Below, one piece after another: positions 22,994 to 33,346 of a stretch of DNA of 64,000 bases. Location of the stretch: assembly GCA_026214975.1 (NCBI GenBank), contig CM047817.1, forward strand, positions 93,476,773 through 93,540,772, written 5' to 3'. A model generated the notes under the pieces. That model did not search any database and was not told the DNA's origin. It saw only the letters and a list, made by a program, of their open reading frames with translations. Each line of letters starts with the position of its first letter. Positions within the stretch are counted from its first letter, which is position 1. This stretch comes from Gentiana macrophylla (Eukaryota > Streptophyta > Magnoliopsida > Gentianales > Gentianaceae). A program made the translations under genes and the position numbers.

Positions 22994-24139
22994 AAAGCTC
23001 ACCTCCGTCCATTCAAATCGGTTCTGTGACTTCACCCCTAATCCTCAAATCGGTTCTTGTACTTCAATTTCTCGTCTGTTCTCACAGCTGCGGACCGACA
23101 CCTACATTGCCATCGCTCGAGGCTTTTCTGTTTGGTCTCTCGCTGCCGCTATTTTCCTCCCATGGAATCCTTCCCGAGCATCGTTTTGACCTCATACGGT
23201 AATGATGGCTCATCTTTTCTAGTCAATTTCAATTTTAGGGTTTGTCATCAATTTTTATTTCTTCTTTTGACCCCGTTTTGACCGAAATTTGACTTGAGTA
23301 TTTGCTTTGGCTTGTGGTGGCTTGGATTGTGATCTGTTGATGTTGTTGGTGTTTTGTGATGGATTGTATTGGATTTTTGATATGGTGTTCACCATACCGT
23401 ACAATTTCAGGTATGGTCTTTTTTTTGGTCTTCATATCATATGATTTCTTATTTCAGTTTCTGTTTTTGTTGTTCTTTTTGCTTTTTTGTTCTACATTTG
23501 TTCTCGTGTGGATTAAGAGTTGAAGACAAAAAAACGACATTAAATGCAATTGCCTGTTTGTTTTAATTATGTTTTGTTCTGTGATTAGTTGTTGATTGAG
23601 TGTATTATTATGTATTAGAATTTCACAGCAGCAATTGATGATTATTTTGATTATTTTTCTGCAATTTATAATACGTTTTCTTGTCCTGCAAAAATTTCCC
23701 CCCATCTCGTGTGTGTAGTGCATTTGATATCACATGCCATGGATCTCCTCATCTAGAACACTTTGCACAAGAATTTCCTTTGAAAATGAGCCAATATATA
23801 TGGATAATGAAATGCATTGGATTCAACCTCCAAGCTACTAACTCATTTACAGGGGCTAAATCTACATGGGCATTACCACACACAAGTATCCAATACCAAA
23901 GTTAGAGCATTTGAAAACTGCAGGGAAAATTTGAACCATTAGGGTACCGGTGATAGATAGCGTTGTTTTCAAATAAATCTCAATTTCTCATGTAGCTGAG
24001 TTATGATGAAATTCTAAATAAATCTCAATTTCTTTTCATTTCCTCTTCGTTGTCACCGGCATTTTATATATAAAAACAAGAGATTTTGCCCACTAAACTT
24101 CAACTTTTAGAGGTGGGTTTTACTTTTCATAGCAGAAAG
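22994..24139 (+). other. Leader-like region left of the prohibitin fragment
   Basis: No identifiable gene. A C/T-rich stretch (22998-23165) is followed by ATGGAATCC at 23162 and a potential 5' splice site (TACGGTAATG, about 23197-23206). This looks like a first exon and would fit either a CACTA leader or a captured gene 5' end. From 23400 to 23700 the strand is T-rich like an intron. 23965-24035 carries a repeat of AATAAATCTCAATTTCT. The rest shows nothing recognisable. Confidence 0.4.
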
Positions 24140-24721
24140 GTCAATGTTTGTTGAGGTTGAGCAACAAATCATCGTAATTCGAGATAGATCTTGTTGGCGT
24201 GAGTCATGAGAACTGAGCAATTTCTCTTGTCGCTTCAATCCTCCGTAGGGATATGAATCTTTGGATTGTTAGCAATTGCTTCACCAATCGGGCCAGTGCA
24301 CTCTTCGCTTCACCCTGGTCCCTAATAATTGCACTTTTCTTTTCTTGCTCCGCTTTTTCAAGAACAAACTTGGCTCTCTCTTCTTGTGCGGCTACCTACT
24401 TAGCTTCAATTGCGGCAGTGAATTCCTTACCAAAAGTCGGGCTTGTAATGGACACATCATCCAATGCAACTTAAAGTAGGAAGCCTTTCTTTCAAAATCT
24501 TTCGATCTCTCGACTCACACACCTCTTCGTGTGATAAGTAGGCAATTGGTCCGCCACATCGTCGAGTAAGTACTCAAGACCAATCTTCACAATTTGAAGA
24601 TCACGACTTCCAGTAAGTACTCTTCCACTGATGAGGTCGAGCACGGACATCATAGATAATTGGTCTCTCAAACCATGGAACGATCAAGTGGGTTCCCTCT
24701 GGATAAACCTTATCTTTAACA
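24140..24721 (-). pseudogene. Prohibitin (PHB) gene fragment
   Basis: The minus strand encodes a plant mitochondrial prohibitin without evident introns. VYPEGTHLIVPWFERPIIYD (24635-24710) is followed by VRARPH. Then a frameshifted middle holds DQLPTYH-like and SRDRKIL patches. ALDDVSITSPTFGKEF (about 24425-24475) leads into the coiled-coil segment EERAKFVLEKAEQEKKSAII (about 24325-24390), and the C-terminus (RRIEATREIAQ and NYDDLLLNL) lies at 24140-24245. An in-frame TAG replaces a Gln codon at about 24403-24405. The first roughly 50 residues are missing, and no poly-A tail is visible at its 3' side. Prohibitins form ring complexes in the inner mitochondrial membrane; this copy cannot make one. 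It is probably captured by the CACTA element or is a processed copy. Confidence 0.85.
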
Positions 24722-25306
24722 CATGTTTTCTATTTACTTTGTTTTTTTTCTGCTGAAAAAAAAATGGCTGAGATTTCGGCTAAAGATGCAATGGCGGAAT
24801 CGTTTTATGCTGTATCACTATATGGAAATAGCCTCTGTTGTTTTTCTATTAATTTTTCGGCATTGTACTTTTCTCCCTGGTTGTGATCATTTGCTGAGTG
24901 ATGTGTACTGTTTTGAGTGATGTGTACTGTTTTGTGAGAAAGGGATTCACTTGTTTTAGAAAAGATTGACTAATTATTGTACTGTGTATGATCATTTGCT
25001 GAGTAAGTGATTCACTTTTTTTTAGTTCTGTAACTTTATATTCTTCATTTTAATGCGAGTAAATACACAAGCGCCAAAGAAATATAACCGACTTTAGTGA
25101 TCAAACAACTCAAGTATTATGTGGTCAGAGTATGGGTAATTTTCTTGTTCATCCATGTTCTTATCTTTGAAATGAAACTTGTTTCTTGAATATTATAATT
25201 GCTTGAACTGATGAAACCAGAAGTTGAAGGATCTAGATTTAAAGACTAATCAATATTTGTGAAGTAAAGGGAACACATCTTTTGTGAAGGCATAAACCAC
25301 GTAGAG
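24722..25306 (+). other. Region between prohibitin fragment and TNP2 start
   Basis: No coding signal. T-rich, with a short tandem repeat of GATGTGTACTGTTTTGAGT at about 24899-24935. It probably carries the promoter or leader intron of the CACTA-1 transposase, but no specific TATA or splice signal can be assigned with confidence. Confidence 0.35.
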
Positions 25307-28300
25307 ATGGATACAGAATGGATATACTACCCCAGGTTATATGCAACACCTTTAGCATGTAGTTCAAGTGTAGTTTCATAGGCATTGCTAACAACTTTGC
25401 AAATGATATAGGGACACAAAAACATATCGTGATGGAGCTCAACGTTATGTTGATAATCTTTCCTCCAGTTTAGGAAATCCACCTACCATAAGATGCCCAT
25501 GTTTCAAGTGTGTAAATATGAAATGGCATGAACCTAAGATGGTTTTTGGTCACATATGTATGAATGAAATGCATCCTGTTGAAGTTAATCAAATTCTACA
25601 TCCAGAGGAGTCAACATCTACACAACATCAAGATGTTCCAGTTCCAGAAACATACTACATTTTGAAGGATGCATTTTGTGATGATGAAGTTGTTATTGAA
25701 GCAATGGATGAAATGAATGACGACGAGATAATAAAAATAATAGAGGAGGCAGAATTGCCAGTTTTTTCTGGGTGCTCCACTACCACAATTGCTTCCATTG
25801 TTTCCATTTTCAAATATAAGTCTCGTTTTAATTTACCTGATAACGCTATAGATGAACTTTTTCCACTCATCAAAAAAATTCTACCAGATGGAAATACTCT
25901 TCCAGGTTCTCTATATGCGGCTAGAAAAGTATTGAAAGCATTTGATCTTGGTTACCAAAAGATACATGCTTGTGTAAATAATTGTTGCTTGTTCGGAAAA
26001 GAGCTAGAAGAAACACCCGTCCATCGAAATGTGGTACATCAAGGTGGAAGGTTGACATAAAGTCTAAAAGGTTATGAAAGGAACACCGGCAAAGGTGCTT
26101 AGGTATTTTCCAATTATACCTAGACTTAGGAGGATGTTTAAGTCAGTGGAAATGTCTAAACAACTAACATGGCATGATAACAATAAAAGCAAAGATGGAA
26201 AAATCGTCATCCGGTTGATTCTCCTGCATGGAAGAACATTGATACCAGATGGCCTACATTTGCAAACCCGAACCTCGTAATATGAGACTTGGTCTTGCGG
26301 CCGATGGATTTAATCCATTTGGTGATTTGAGTTCTCGGTATAGTTGTTGGCGGTGATTTTGATGATATATAATCTTTCCCTTCATTGTGTATGTCCAAGG
26401 AAAATCTCATGTTAACATTGTTGATCCCGGTCCCAAGCAACCTGGGAAATGATATCGATGTATACTTACAACCACTTGTTGATGATTTAAAAGAGCTTTG
26501 GGAAAATGGGGTGAGAGTGTATGATGCTTGTAGTGAATCAACATTTAATATGAAGGCAATTTTGATGTGGACCATCAATGATTTTCCCGCGTATGGGAAT
26601 TTATCGGGATACTCCACTAAGGGAAAAAAAAGCATGCCCTGTATGTGGTGTTCAAACTTGTTCTAAATGGTTGGAAAATGGGAAAAAACACGTATATATG
26701 GGCCATCGCAGGTGGCTTCCTGAGGATCATCCTTACCGTTTTAAAGCAGGTTGGTTTGATGGTACCGTAGAGCGTAGAAGCAGACCTATATATTTAACTG
26801 GATCACAAACTTTTGAAGTTGTTAAGAAAATTGAAAATGATTGGGGACAGAAGGTGAAGAAAGATAGGGTATCTGGAAAACGAAAGAGAGCAAGGACTTC
26901 AGTAGACATAAATAATGAATCTGATGATGATGGTGATGATCCTTTCAAGCTTACCAAACGATGGAAGAAGAGATCGATATTCTTTGACCTGCCATATTGG
27001 GAGGTAAGTTAATCTTTTTTGTTAATGTTGTGGGAGAAAGGTGGGAGGAAGCAGACGTTTTTTTGTCCTATAAAATAGGTTATTTTGTTGACAATGTAAA
27101 CTGTCAATGTTGTAGGCACTCTTAATTTGCCATAATTTGGATCTGATGCATGTGGAGAAGAATATATGTGAGAGCCTTCTTGGAACTCTTTTGAATATGA
27201 AGGGCAAAACAAAAGACAACCTGAATTCTCGTAAAGACTTAAAGAAGATGGGGATCCGAAAAAATTTGCATCTTCATAATGATGATCCTAGCACCTTCAA
27301 GCATACGACACCTGCGTATGTATTATCAAAGCAGGAGAGTAAGATTTTCTGTGAAAGGATAGCATCCTTAAGAATGCCAGATGGATATAGCTCTAACATT
27401 GCAAGAAAAGTGGTATTGGAAGAAAAGAAAATTCTTGGAATGAAGTCACATGATTGTCATGTTCTTATGCAACAAGTTCTGCCGGTTGCATTAAGAGGAC
27501 TATTACCAAAAGGTCCAAGACTTGCAATTTTCAAGCTTTGTACTATCTTCAATCACTTATGTCAAAGAGTTCTTGATGAAAAAGAATTAGAAAACTTAGA
27601 AAAGAGGTACCGGAAACCTTATGCATGTTGGAACGATTTTTCCCTCCGTCATTTTTTGATGTTATGGTCCACCTAACCTTACACCTTGTGGAAGAAGCAC
27701 GAATTGGCGGCCCTGCATCTACGATGGATGTACCCTCCGAAAGGTGAGAACCGAACACAATATATTTCTTGATAACTTTACAAAAGGTTCATTTTTGCTC
27801 ATCGATTATTATCTTCGTTAACAACGTATCTTGCATTAGGTTTATGAAGACGTTGAAGAATTATGTAAAAACCGATCAAATCCGTAAGGTTGCATAGGCG
27901 AAAGTATTTAGGTGACGAGTTGACAAAATTTTGTAGTGGATATTACAAACAAGTCTGCTTGATGTTGGTTTGCAAAACAAACGCAATGAGGATCTGGAAG
28001 ATGATGATTTGTTAGAAGGCGAGGTTTTGGTAGAAAGAGTAACCCTATGAGTCTTAAGATCTTTGCAGATTGCTCATCGTTTCGTTCTTTTGAATTTGAT
28101 TGAACTAGAGCCATTGAGAAAGTAAGACCCACTTACATTTTTATGTAAGACTATATGCATCATTTTATAAGATTTTTATTTCCTAATGACATTTTCTCTC
28201 CTCTCGCTTAGTTTACATAAGGATGAGTTAAAACGTTCGGATGCACGTCTATCACGAAATGCACAACAACTTGAAATAAGACATGTGGATTCCTTTGTTT

Positions 28301-29088
28301 GCTTGGTTGTCGAACCTCGTTACAACCGGTGCTTCACATGGCATTTCGGATCTTGTGAGTGCATCGGTTGTGGTCCCAAACAAGAGGTGGTTAGTTGTTC
28401 GGGTTTTATTATAAATGGGAATAGATTTCACACAAAGGATAATGAGAAAAGTACTCAAAATAGTGGCGTTTTAGTTGAAGGGGACACATATTGTCGAGCC
28501 AAAGGCAAAAAGACAAGGCCGCAAGGTTGGATAAGGTAAATTACTATGGGATAATAAAGGATATTATCTTGTTAGACTATCATGATTTCAAAGTGCCTTT
28601 GTTTCATTGTGATTGGGCCAACATAGCAAAAGGTGTGAAAATGGAAGAAGGATTTACATTAGTTAATGCATGAAGGTCAACAATAGTTTCAAATGGATCC
28701 GTTTATTTTTGCTTCACAAGCAAAACAAGTATTTTATTCGAAAGATAGTGCCACATCAAATTGGTTTGTAGTCTCGAAAGCACCTCAAAGAGGGTTTTAT
28801 GCGGATGAGAACTTCAATGAGAATGAATACATGCCAAGTGCTCCATTGGATGTATCACAATTGGACATTAATGACGATGAAGATTGTTTCCCACGTAATA
28901 ATGAGGAATTTAGCGACAATACTTTGGTAATTCATGCTATAATTTATTTGTTTATTTTTGTTGTTTGACACACTTTTTATCTCGGTAATATTGAGGAATT
29001 TAGCGACTATTTGGTTATTTATCTATGCTTGGTGAATTTTTGTGTTTTCTTTTGGTAGATTCACGAAGAAAGTGAAAGTAGTGATTGA
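25307..29088 (+). pseudogene. CACTA-1 TNP2-type transposase (exons, frameshifted)
   Basis: The start MDTEWIYYPRL at 25307 is followed by a transposase-associated zinc-finger domain (IRCPCFKC at about 25486-25510), then YAARKVLKAF and the linker to 26060. The Transposase_21 core follows: ADGFNPFGDLSS near 26300, ILMWTINDFPAYGNLSGYS near 26560-26615, FDLPYWE before an intron (27004-27115, GT-AG), then NLDLMHVEKNICESLLGTLL. A second intron lies at 27744-27839. A DUF4218 part (MKTLKNYVKNRS, near 27843) and a DUF4216 part (VNYYGIIKDIILLDYHDFKVPLF, split here as VNYYGIIKDI and DYHDFKVPLF, near 28540-28610) follow. The stop is at 29086-29088. Several frameshifts and stops make it inactive as assembled. 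It would cut and move the element by binding its ends. Confidence 0.87.
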
Positions 29089-29246
29089 CAAGTTGATAAA
29101 CCATGATAGGTGGTGAGGTAAAAGTTTATGCATTAATTTTTGTGTACTTCTTTTGTTCCTTGTTAAAAACATATCATTGATTTTTCTTCTTTCATTATTA
29201 CTCATAGTGTTCTCGGAAAGGAGAAAAGCAGAGTAAAAAGCAACGA

Positions 29247-31441
29247 ATGGTCGCGGCGGTTGTTATGGCTTTAATGTTGCAACGAAGCAGAGAGGATTCG
29301 ATTTCTGAACCACCAATGGGATCTCAAGATGCAACACATACAAATGAGTCAAGGAATGATCGAAACTTCGGGACCAAAAGGCAAAGGTAAAGGCAAGGTT
29401 TGTATTCGATCGGGTGAAATGATGAATGATCGAAACTTCGGGACCAAAAAGCAAAGGTAAGGGCAAAGTCGAATTCGATCTGGGTGAAATGATGAATGAT
29501 CAAACTCAGTCCAAAAAGCAAAGATAAAGGCAAAGCTTTGAATTTGATACTGGGTGAAATGATGAATGACCAAAATTCAAAACCGAAGGGCAAAGTCACG
29601 AGCAAAGCCAAGACCAACGGACCAAAGATGGTCAAATTCAATGATTTAGGTCAACTTTGTTGGTAAAAAAGCGCAGCCCCATTTGCACATTTTCTTTCAA
29701 AAACAAATCAAGGTATGTACCATTGACAATTCCCAATTGGCATAAGGCTCTCACTATTGCATTCAAGGATTTAATATGGAATCATGTCAAGGCAAGTTAA
29801 AGGTTCTTGTATAATCTTTCTTGATCACTTTGTACATTGAAAATTTTGTAGTTATGTTATCTTACTAAATTTGTTGTCTTTTTTAGAAACATTACATTGT
29901 TGATGATTGCCATAGGAAAATTTGTTTTCAAAACATGGCTCGCATCATGTGCCGGGCACAAAAGTAAGACAATAAAGGATATCGAGGAACGAGTTAAAAG
30001 GCAAGCGTGGAATCATTTGCAAAAGCTACTCAACCGCCAATGTTCATTCTTTGGATGATTGGACAAAGTTTGTAAAGTTTTCACTAAGTCCAAAGAGAGA
30101 AGGTAAGAATTTTGTTTTTGTCCATTTGCACGTATTCACCATTAAAAGGCCTCCATTTGCACATATTCACCATTCATATATGGTGAACTAATGCTAATTA
30201 TGGACGGGGTGGAGCAGATTGTTTTCCTCTCGCTACGTGTTATTGTGTAAAAGATGTTGAATTATGGTAAGTCGTCTGCTTTCAATGGATTGGTTTGTGT
30301 AGAAGAGGCGTAACATGTATGTAGAAATGCGGAAGCGTCGTGAGTTAAAGTACCGTGGAAGCAAGAAAGGCTTCGCACGCATTGCTTATGAAATGGTAAG
30401 ACTTGATTTCCTTTTATGTTTCACGTGCATTGTAAAATGCATAACTAACCAAGTATTTTTTTATAGAAGAAAAAGAGCGAAAACCCTGATCAGATAACAA
30501 GGGCTGATGTGTGGCTTGCGGGTTACTCGAGAAAGAAAAAAGATGGCGATGAAGAAGTTGAAGATCCAGAAGTTGTGGTGAGATATTCTTATTCTTTAAA
30601 ATCAAATTTCTAGTAATCAAGTATTTAAATGCATATATGTTTCCATCGAAACAATAACTCCTAATATGTTTTTTAGAGACAAGTTAAAGAAAAGATGGCG
30701 AACAACGATTCATCGCAATGGTCTATTAATGATGATCCGGTTTCACAAGTTTTAGGCCCGAACGCCGGGGGCGGTGCGAGGCTATGGATTTGGAGCAACA
30801 CCTTCACAGCTTGATTGGAAGAAGTCCATTAGATTTTAGAGTTAGTATGTTGGAAAAGAAATTGCAAGATATGGAAAGGAAATTTAGTCTTTGTTTCTCT
30901 CAACATAGCAATGGAGCTCATAGTAGTGTGAGTATTTAACCTTGTGTTAATCTTATTTTGTTTATTGAAATGATGTACTTTGATATTTTAGTGAGTTTTA
31001 ATTTTATGTTTGTCCTAATAAATAGGAGACAATGAGCATTGTGATTCCGCCCGTTCACATTGACAACTCCATGGATGACACAATAGTACCTCAGAAGAGA
31101 AAAGAAGTACCGGGTGTTTCAACTTCTTCCAAACAAGTTAAAATCTCGAAAGGTGAAGATCAATCAAAATTAGTTGAAAATGTTAATAAAAAACTCCGCA
31201 AACACAACATTTGCTCTTGTTGAGATGGTATGGTACCGAGGAGAAGATTGTTGCTTTTGCGTCTAAAGATCCGCATTTAAAGTACATTGTATTCGTCTCG
31301 ATGCATCGTATTTGGAAGGTATGGGTTCGGGAAGTGATTGAAGACATTGCTTTGTATCGACAGAACGAAGAATTCAATACCTCTCTTCAACCAAAAGAAG
31401 CACAGTGGCTTGGCCCTCTTGAGTACATTAAATTACTTTAA
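29247..31441 (+). pseudogene. CACTA-1 second gene, Ptta/En/Spm (Transposase_24) type
   Basis: Multi-exon plus-strand gene starting at ATG 29247 (MVAAVVMALMLQRSRED). It contains 3-4 tandem repeats of about 70 bp rich in Lys/Gly codons (29351-29630), WHKALTIAFKDLIWNHVK near 29738-29790, RGSKKGFARIAYEM at 30353-30394, then after an intron DQITRADVWLAGYSRKK (30490-30540), the family signature. The last exons at 31032-31441 end EAQWLGPLEYIKLL. The function in CACTA elements is not well defined; it is the usual partner of TNP2, comparable to TNPA in position. Frameshifts occur in the repeat part and near 31225. Confidence 0.75.
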
Positions 31442-32919
31442 GGTAAGTCCTTGATTTGATTCTCAAAATTTCACATTAATTTTGCTTGTTAATGTGTTGT
31501 TGATGTTGAGTTGAGACATGGTAGGGTTCCAGAAATAGTTGGGTGCATCGCAGTGATTTCTTTGTGTTTTAATGTTGAAATTGTTTTTCCTTGTTTGTTT
31601 CTAGTTGTATTTCTAGTGTAAGACTGAAGTTAAGTTGTTGCTAGTGTGTTTTGTTCCTAATGTATTTCTTTCCCGCCTTTTAGTGTGGTTTGTTCCTAAT
31701 GTATTTCTTGCTTTGTACTTGTTATCAACTAGGTTGAACTTTTAGTTGGATGGGACTGTAATGCAATTTAGCGAACATCTATTATCATTGGCTATTTCAT
31801 GATGTGTATTAGCAAACTTATATGTGTGTGTGTCTCTGTATCCATGGATATTCCGTTTGAGATGATTATAATTCCATTTATGATAAAAGTAAAAGCCTTA
31901 ATATGTAGTGTTAGGGTCATAGAAGTATTATGTGGCCGTGTGGTTTGAAAATTGGCTAATGCTTTGCTTATTGTAACTTCATTGGGTATTTAGTTGCCTA
32001 CTTGCTGCACTGATCATCTTTGGTACTAGTGGCTAAATTAATGTCTTGAATCCTATTTTATTATGGGGTGAAAGCAAGAAGCCAATATGCTATTTTCGAG
32101 ATGATTGTACATGTCTTTGATTGTATGTGTCCTTTTATAAGTGGTTTGACAATTGGGTTTTATATGTACTCAACGTCCCTAGCATATGTTTACATTTATT
32201 TTTGGAGCCTTGACTCGATGTAGTTCATCATGTTATAAGTTGTTTTTAAATTGATATTACTATCTTCATTATGAATTTTAATCCATAAAATTGGTTTTAC
32301 AACCTTTAATCTTCACAATTGATCGATTGTGAGTGGTAGCATAGGATTACAAAAAAGTCGTGATCTTGTACTTGTATATATGTTGGTGGAGTGACAATAT
32401 AACGGGTTACCTGGATTTGTGGATTGAGGATAAAATTTCAATCTAGAATGAAAACTCATCTATGTGATAGGACTTTACTTCAACGTGAATCGTATCTGAT
32501 TTATTCGTATGGATAAAATTTCACCTAGAATGCAACTGTTTGTATTGTATGTATGTATGATGTTTCCGGTGGTTTTTGTGCTTCACTTAGTTCACTTTGT
32601 GCTTGTTTATACCTCAACTTTGTTCAAATTTGACCTCTTATTTTTCTCTAGGTAGTGTGATCATCATTAGTGGCTGCAATGGATGGATGCGGTGGCTTTG
32701 CTGATTACATTTTGAAAGATGGGAAGGGCACGCTTTGAATGTAATTTGTATTAGCTTTTGGATTAGACTTCCAATGTTTAAAACTCCCTTTTGCTAGACT
32801 TCTTTTTGAAGCTAGTGGTTTTTATTATTATTATTACTACTAAGAAGAATTCGTATTGTAGTATTATTTTGTTTAGATTAATGATCAATTTGCAACTTGA
32901 TAGAAAATTTTATGTGACG
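31442..32919 (+). other. CACTA-1 3' untranslated region and spacer
   Basis: T-rich, no coding signal on either strand. Short repeats of TAGTGTGTTTTGTTCCTAATGT at about 31645 and 31682. No known gene or RNA recognised. Confidence 0.5.
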
Positions 32920-33346
32920 TTTTGAATTTGGTGTGTTATGATATGTAATTGGTGGGAATCAGTGTATGCACAACACGTCGTAAAATTGTAATTACAATAG
33001 CTGGAACTAATTACGACGTGCAAAAGCATGTTGTGAATGTCTATTACAATTGGTGGGAACCGATTTACGACGTGCACGAAACGTCGTAAAGTCAAAACTT
33101 ACGACGCATTATTTGCACGTTGTAAATAAATTGGCGGAACTAATTACAACGTGCAAAACATGCCATAAACGAGACATATACGACATGCCAATGCACGTTG
33201 TAAAGGTCACTTACGACGCGCGTGGATGCATGTCGTAAGATAAATTCAATTTTACTAGGCGGTGTTTTACGACGCGCGAATGCACGTTGTAAAAGATAAA
33301 TTATAACGCGCATTGCACGTTGTAAAAACGTGATTTTCTTGTAGTG
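32920..33346. repeat. CACTA-1 right subterminal repeats and terminal inverted repeat
   Basis: At least ten copies, in both orientations, of a motif like TGCACGTTGTAAA / TTACGACGTGCA fill this stretch. The terminal CACTACAAGAAAATCACG (minus) ends at 33346. In CACTA elements such subterminal repeats are the binding sites of the element's own proteins. The base after the end begins ATG, a possible 3-bp target duplication whose partner is not visible. Confidence 0.9.

Larger units (their letters stand above)
22994..33346 (+). mobile_element. CACTA-1: En/Spm-type DNA transposon, left end not visible
   Basis: The right terminus is clear: minus-strand CACTACAAGAAAATCACG at 33329-33346, the classical plant CACTA terminus, preceded by several hundred bases of subterminal repeats. 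Two plus-strand genes lie inside (25307-29088 TNP2 and 29247-31441 Ptta/En/Spm-type). No CACTA left terminus is found between 22994 and 25300, so the left end is either beyond element B and the gap or deleted. Assigning 22994-25300 to this element is inference. Confidence 0.8.

Noticed and set aside
23057..23281. Small plus-strand gene starting MYFNFSS or at ATG 23162
   Set aside because: Only a possible first exon with a splice-donor-like end; no downstream exon could be linked, so it is described only as a leader-like region.
26207..26635. 142-codon minus-strand frame
   Set aside because: Shadow of the TNP2 transposase core on the plus strand; it has no recognisable domain.
29324..29641. 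105-codon minus-strand frame with repeated phenylalanine-rich units
   Set aside because: Arises from reading the 70-bp tandem repeat of the second CACTA-1 gene backwards.
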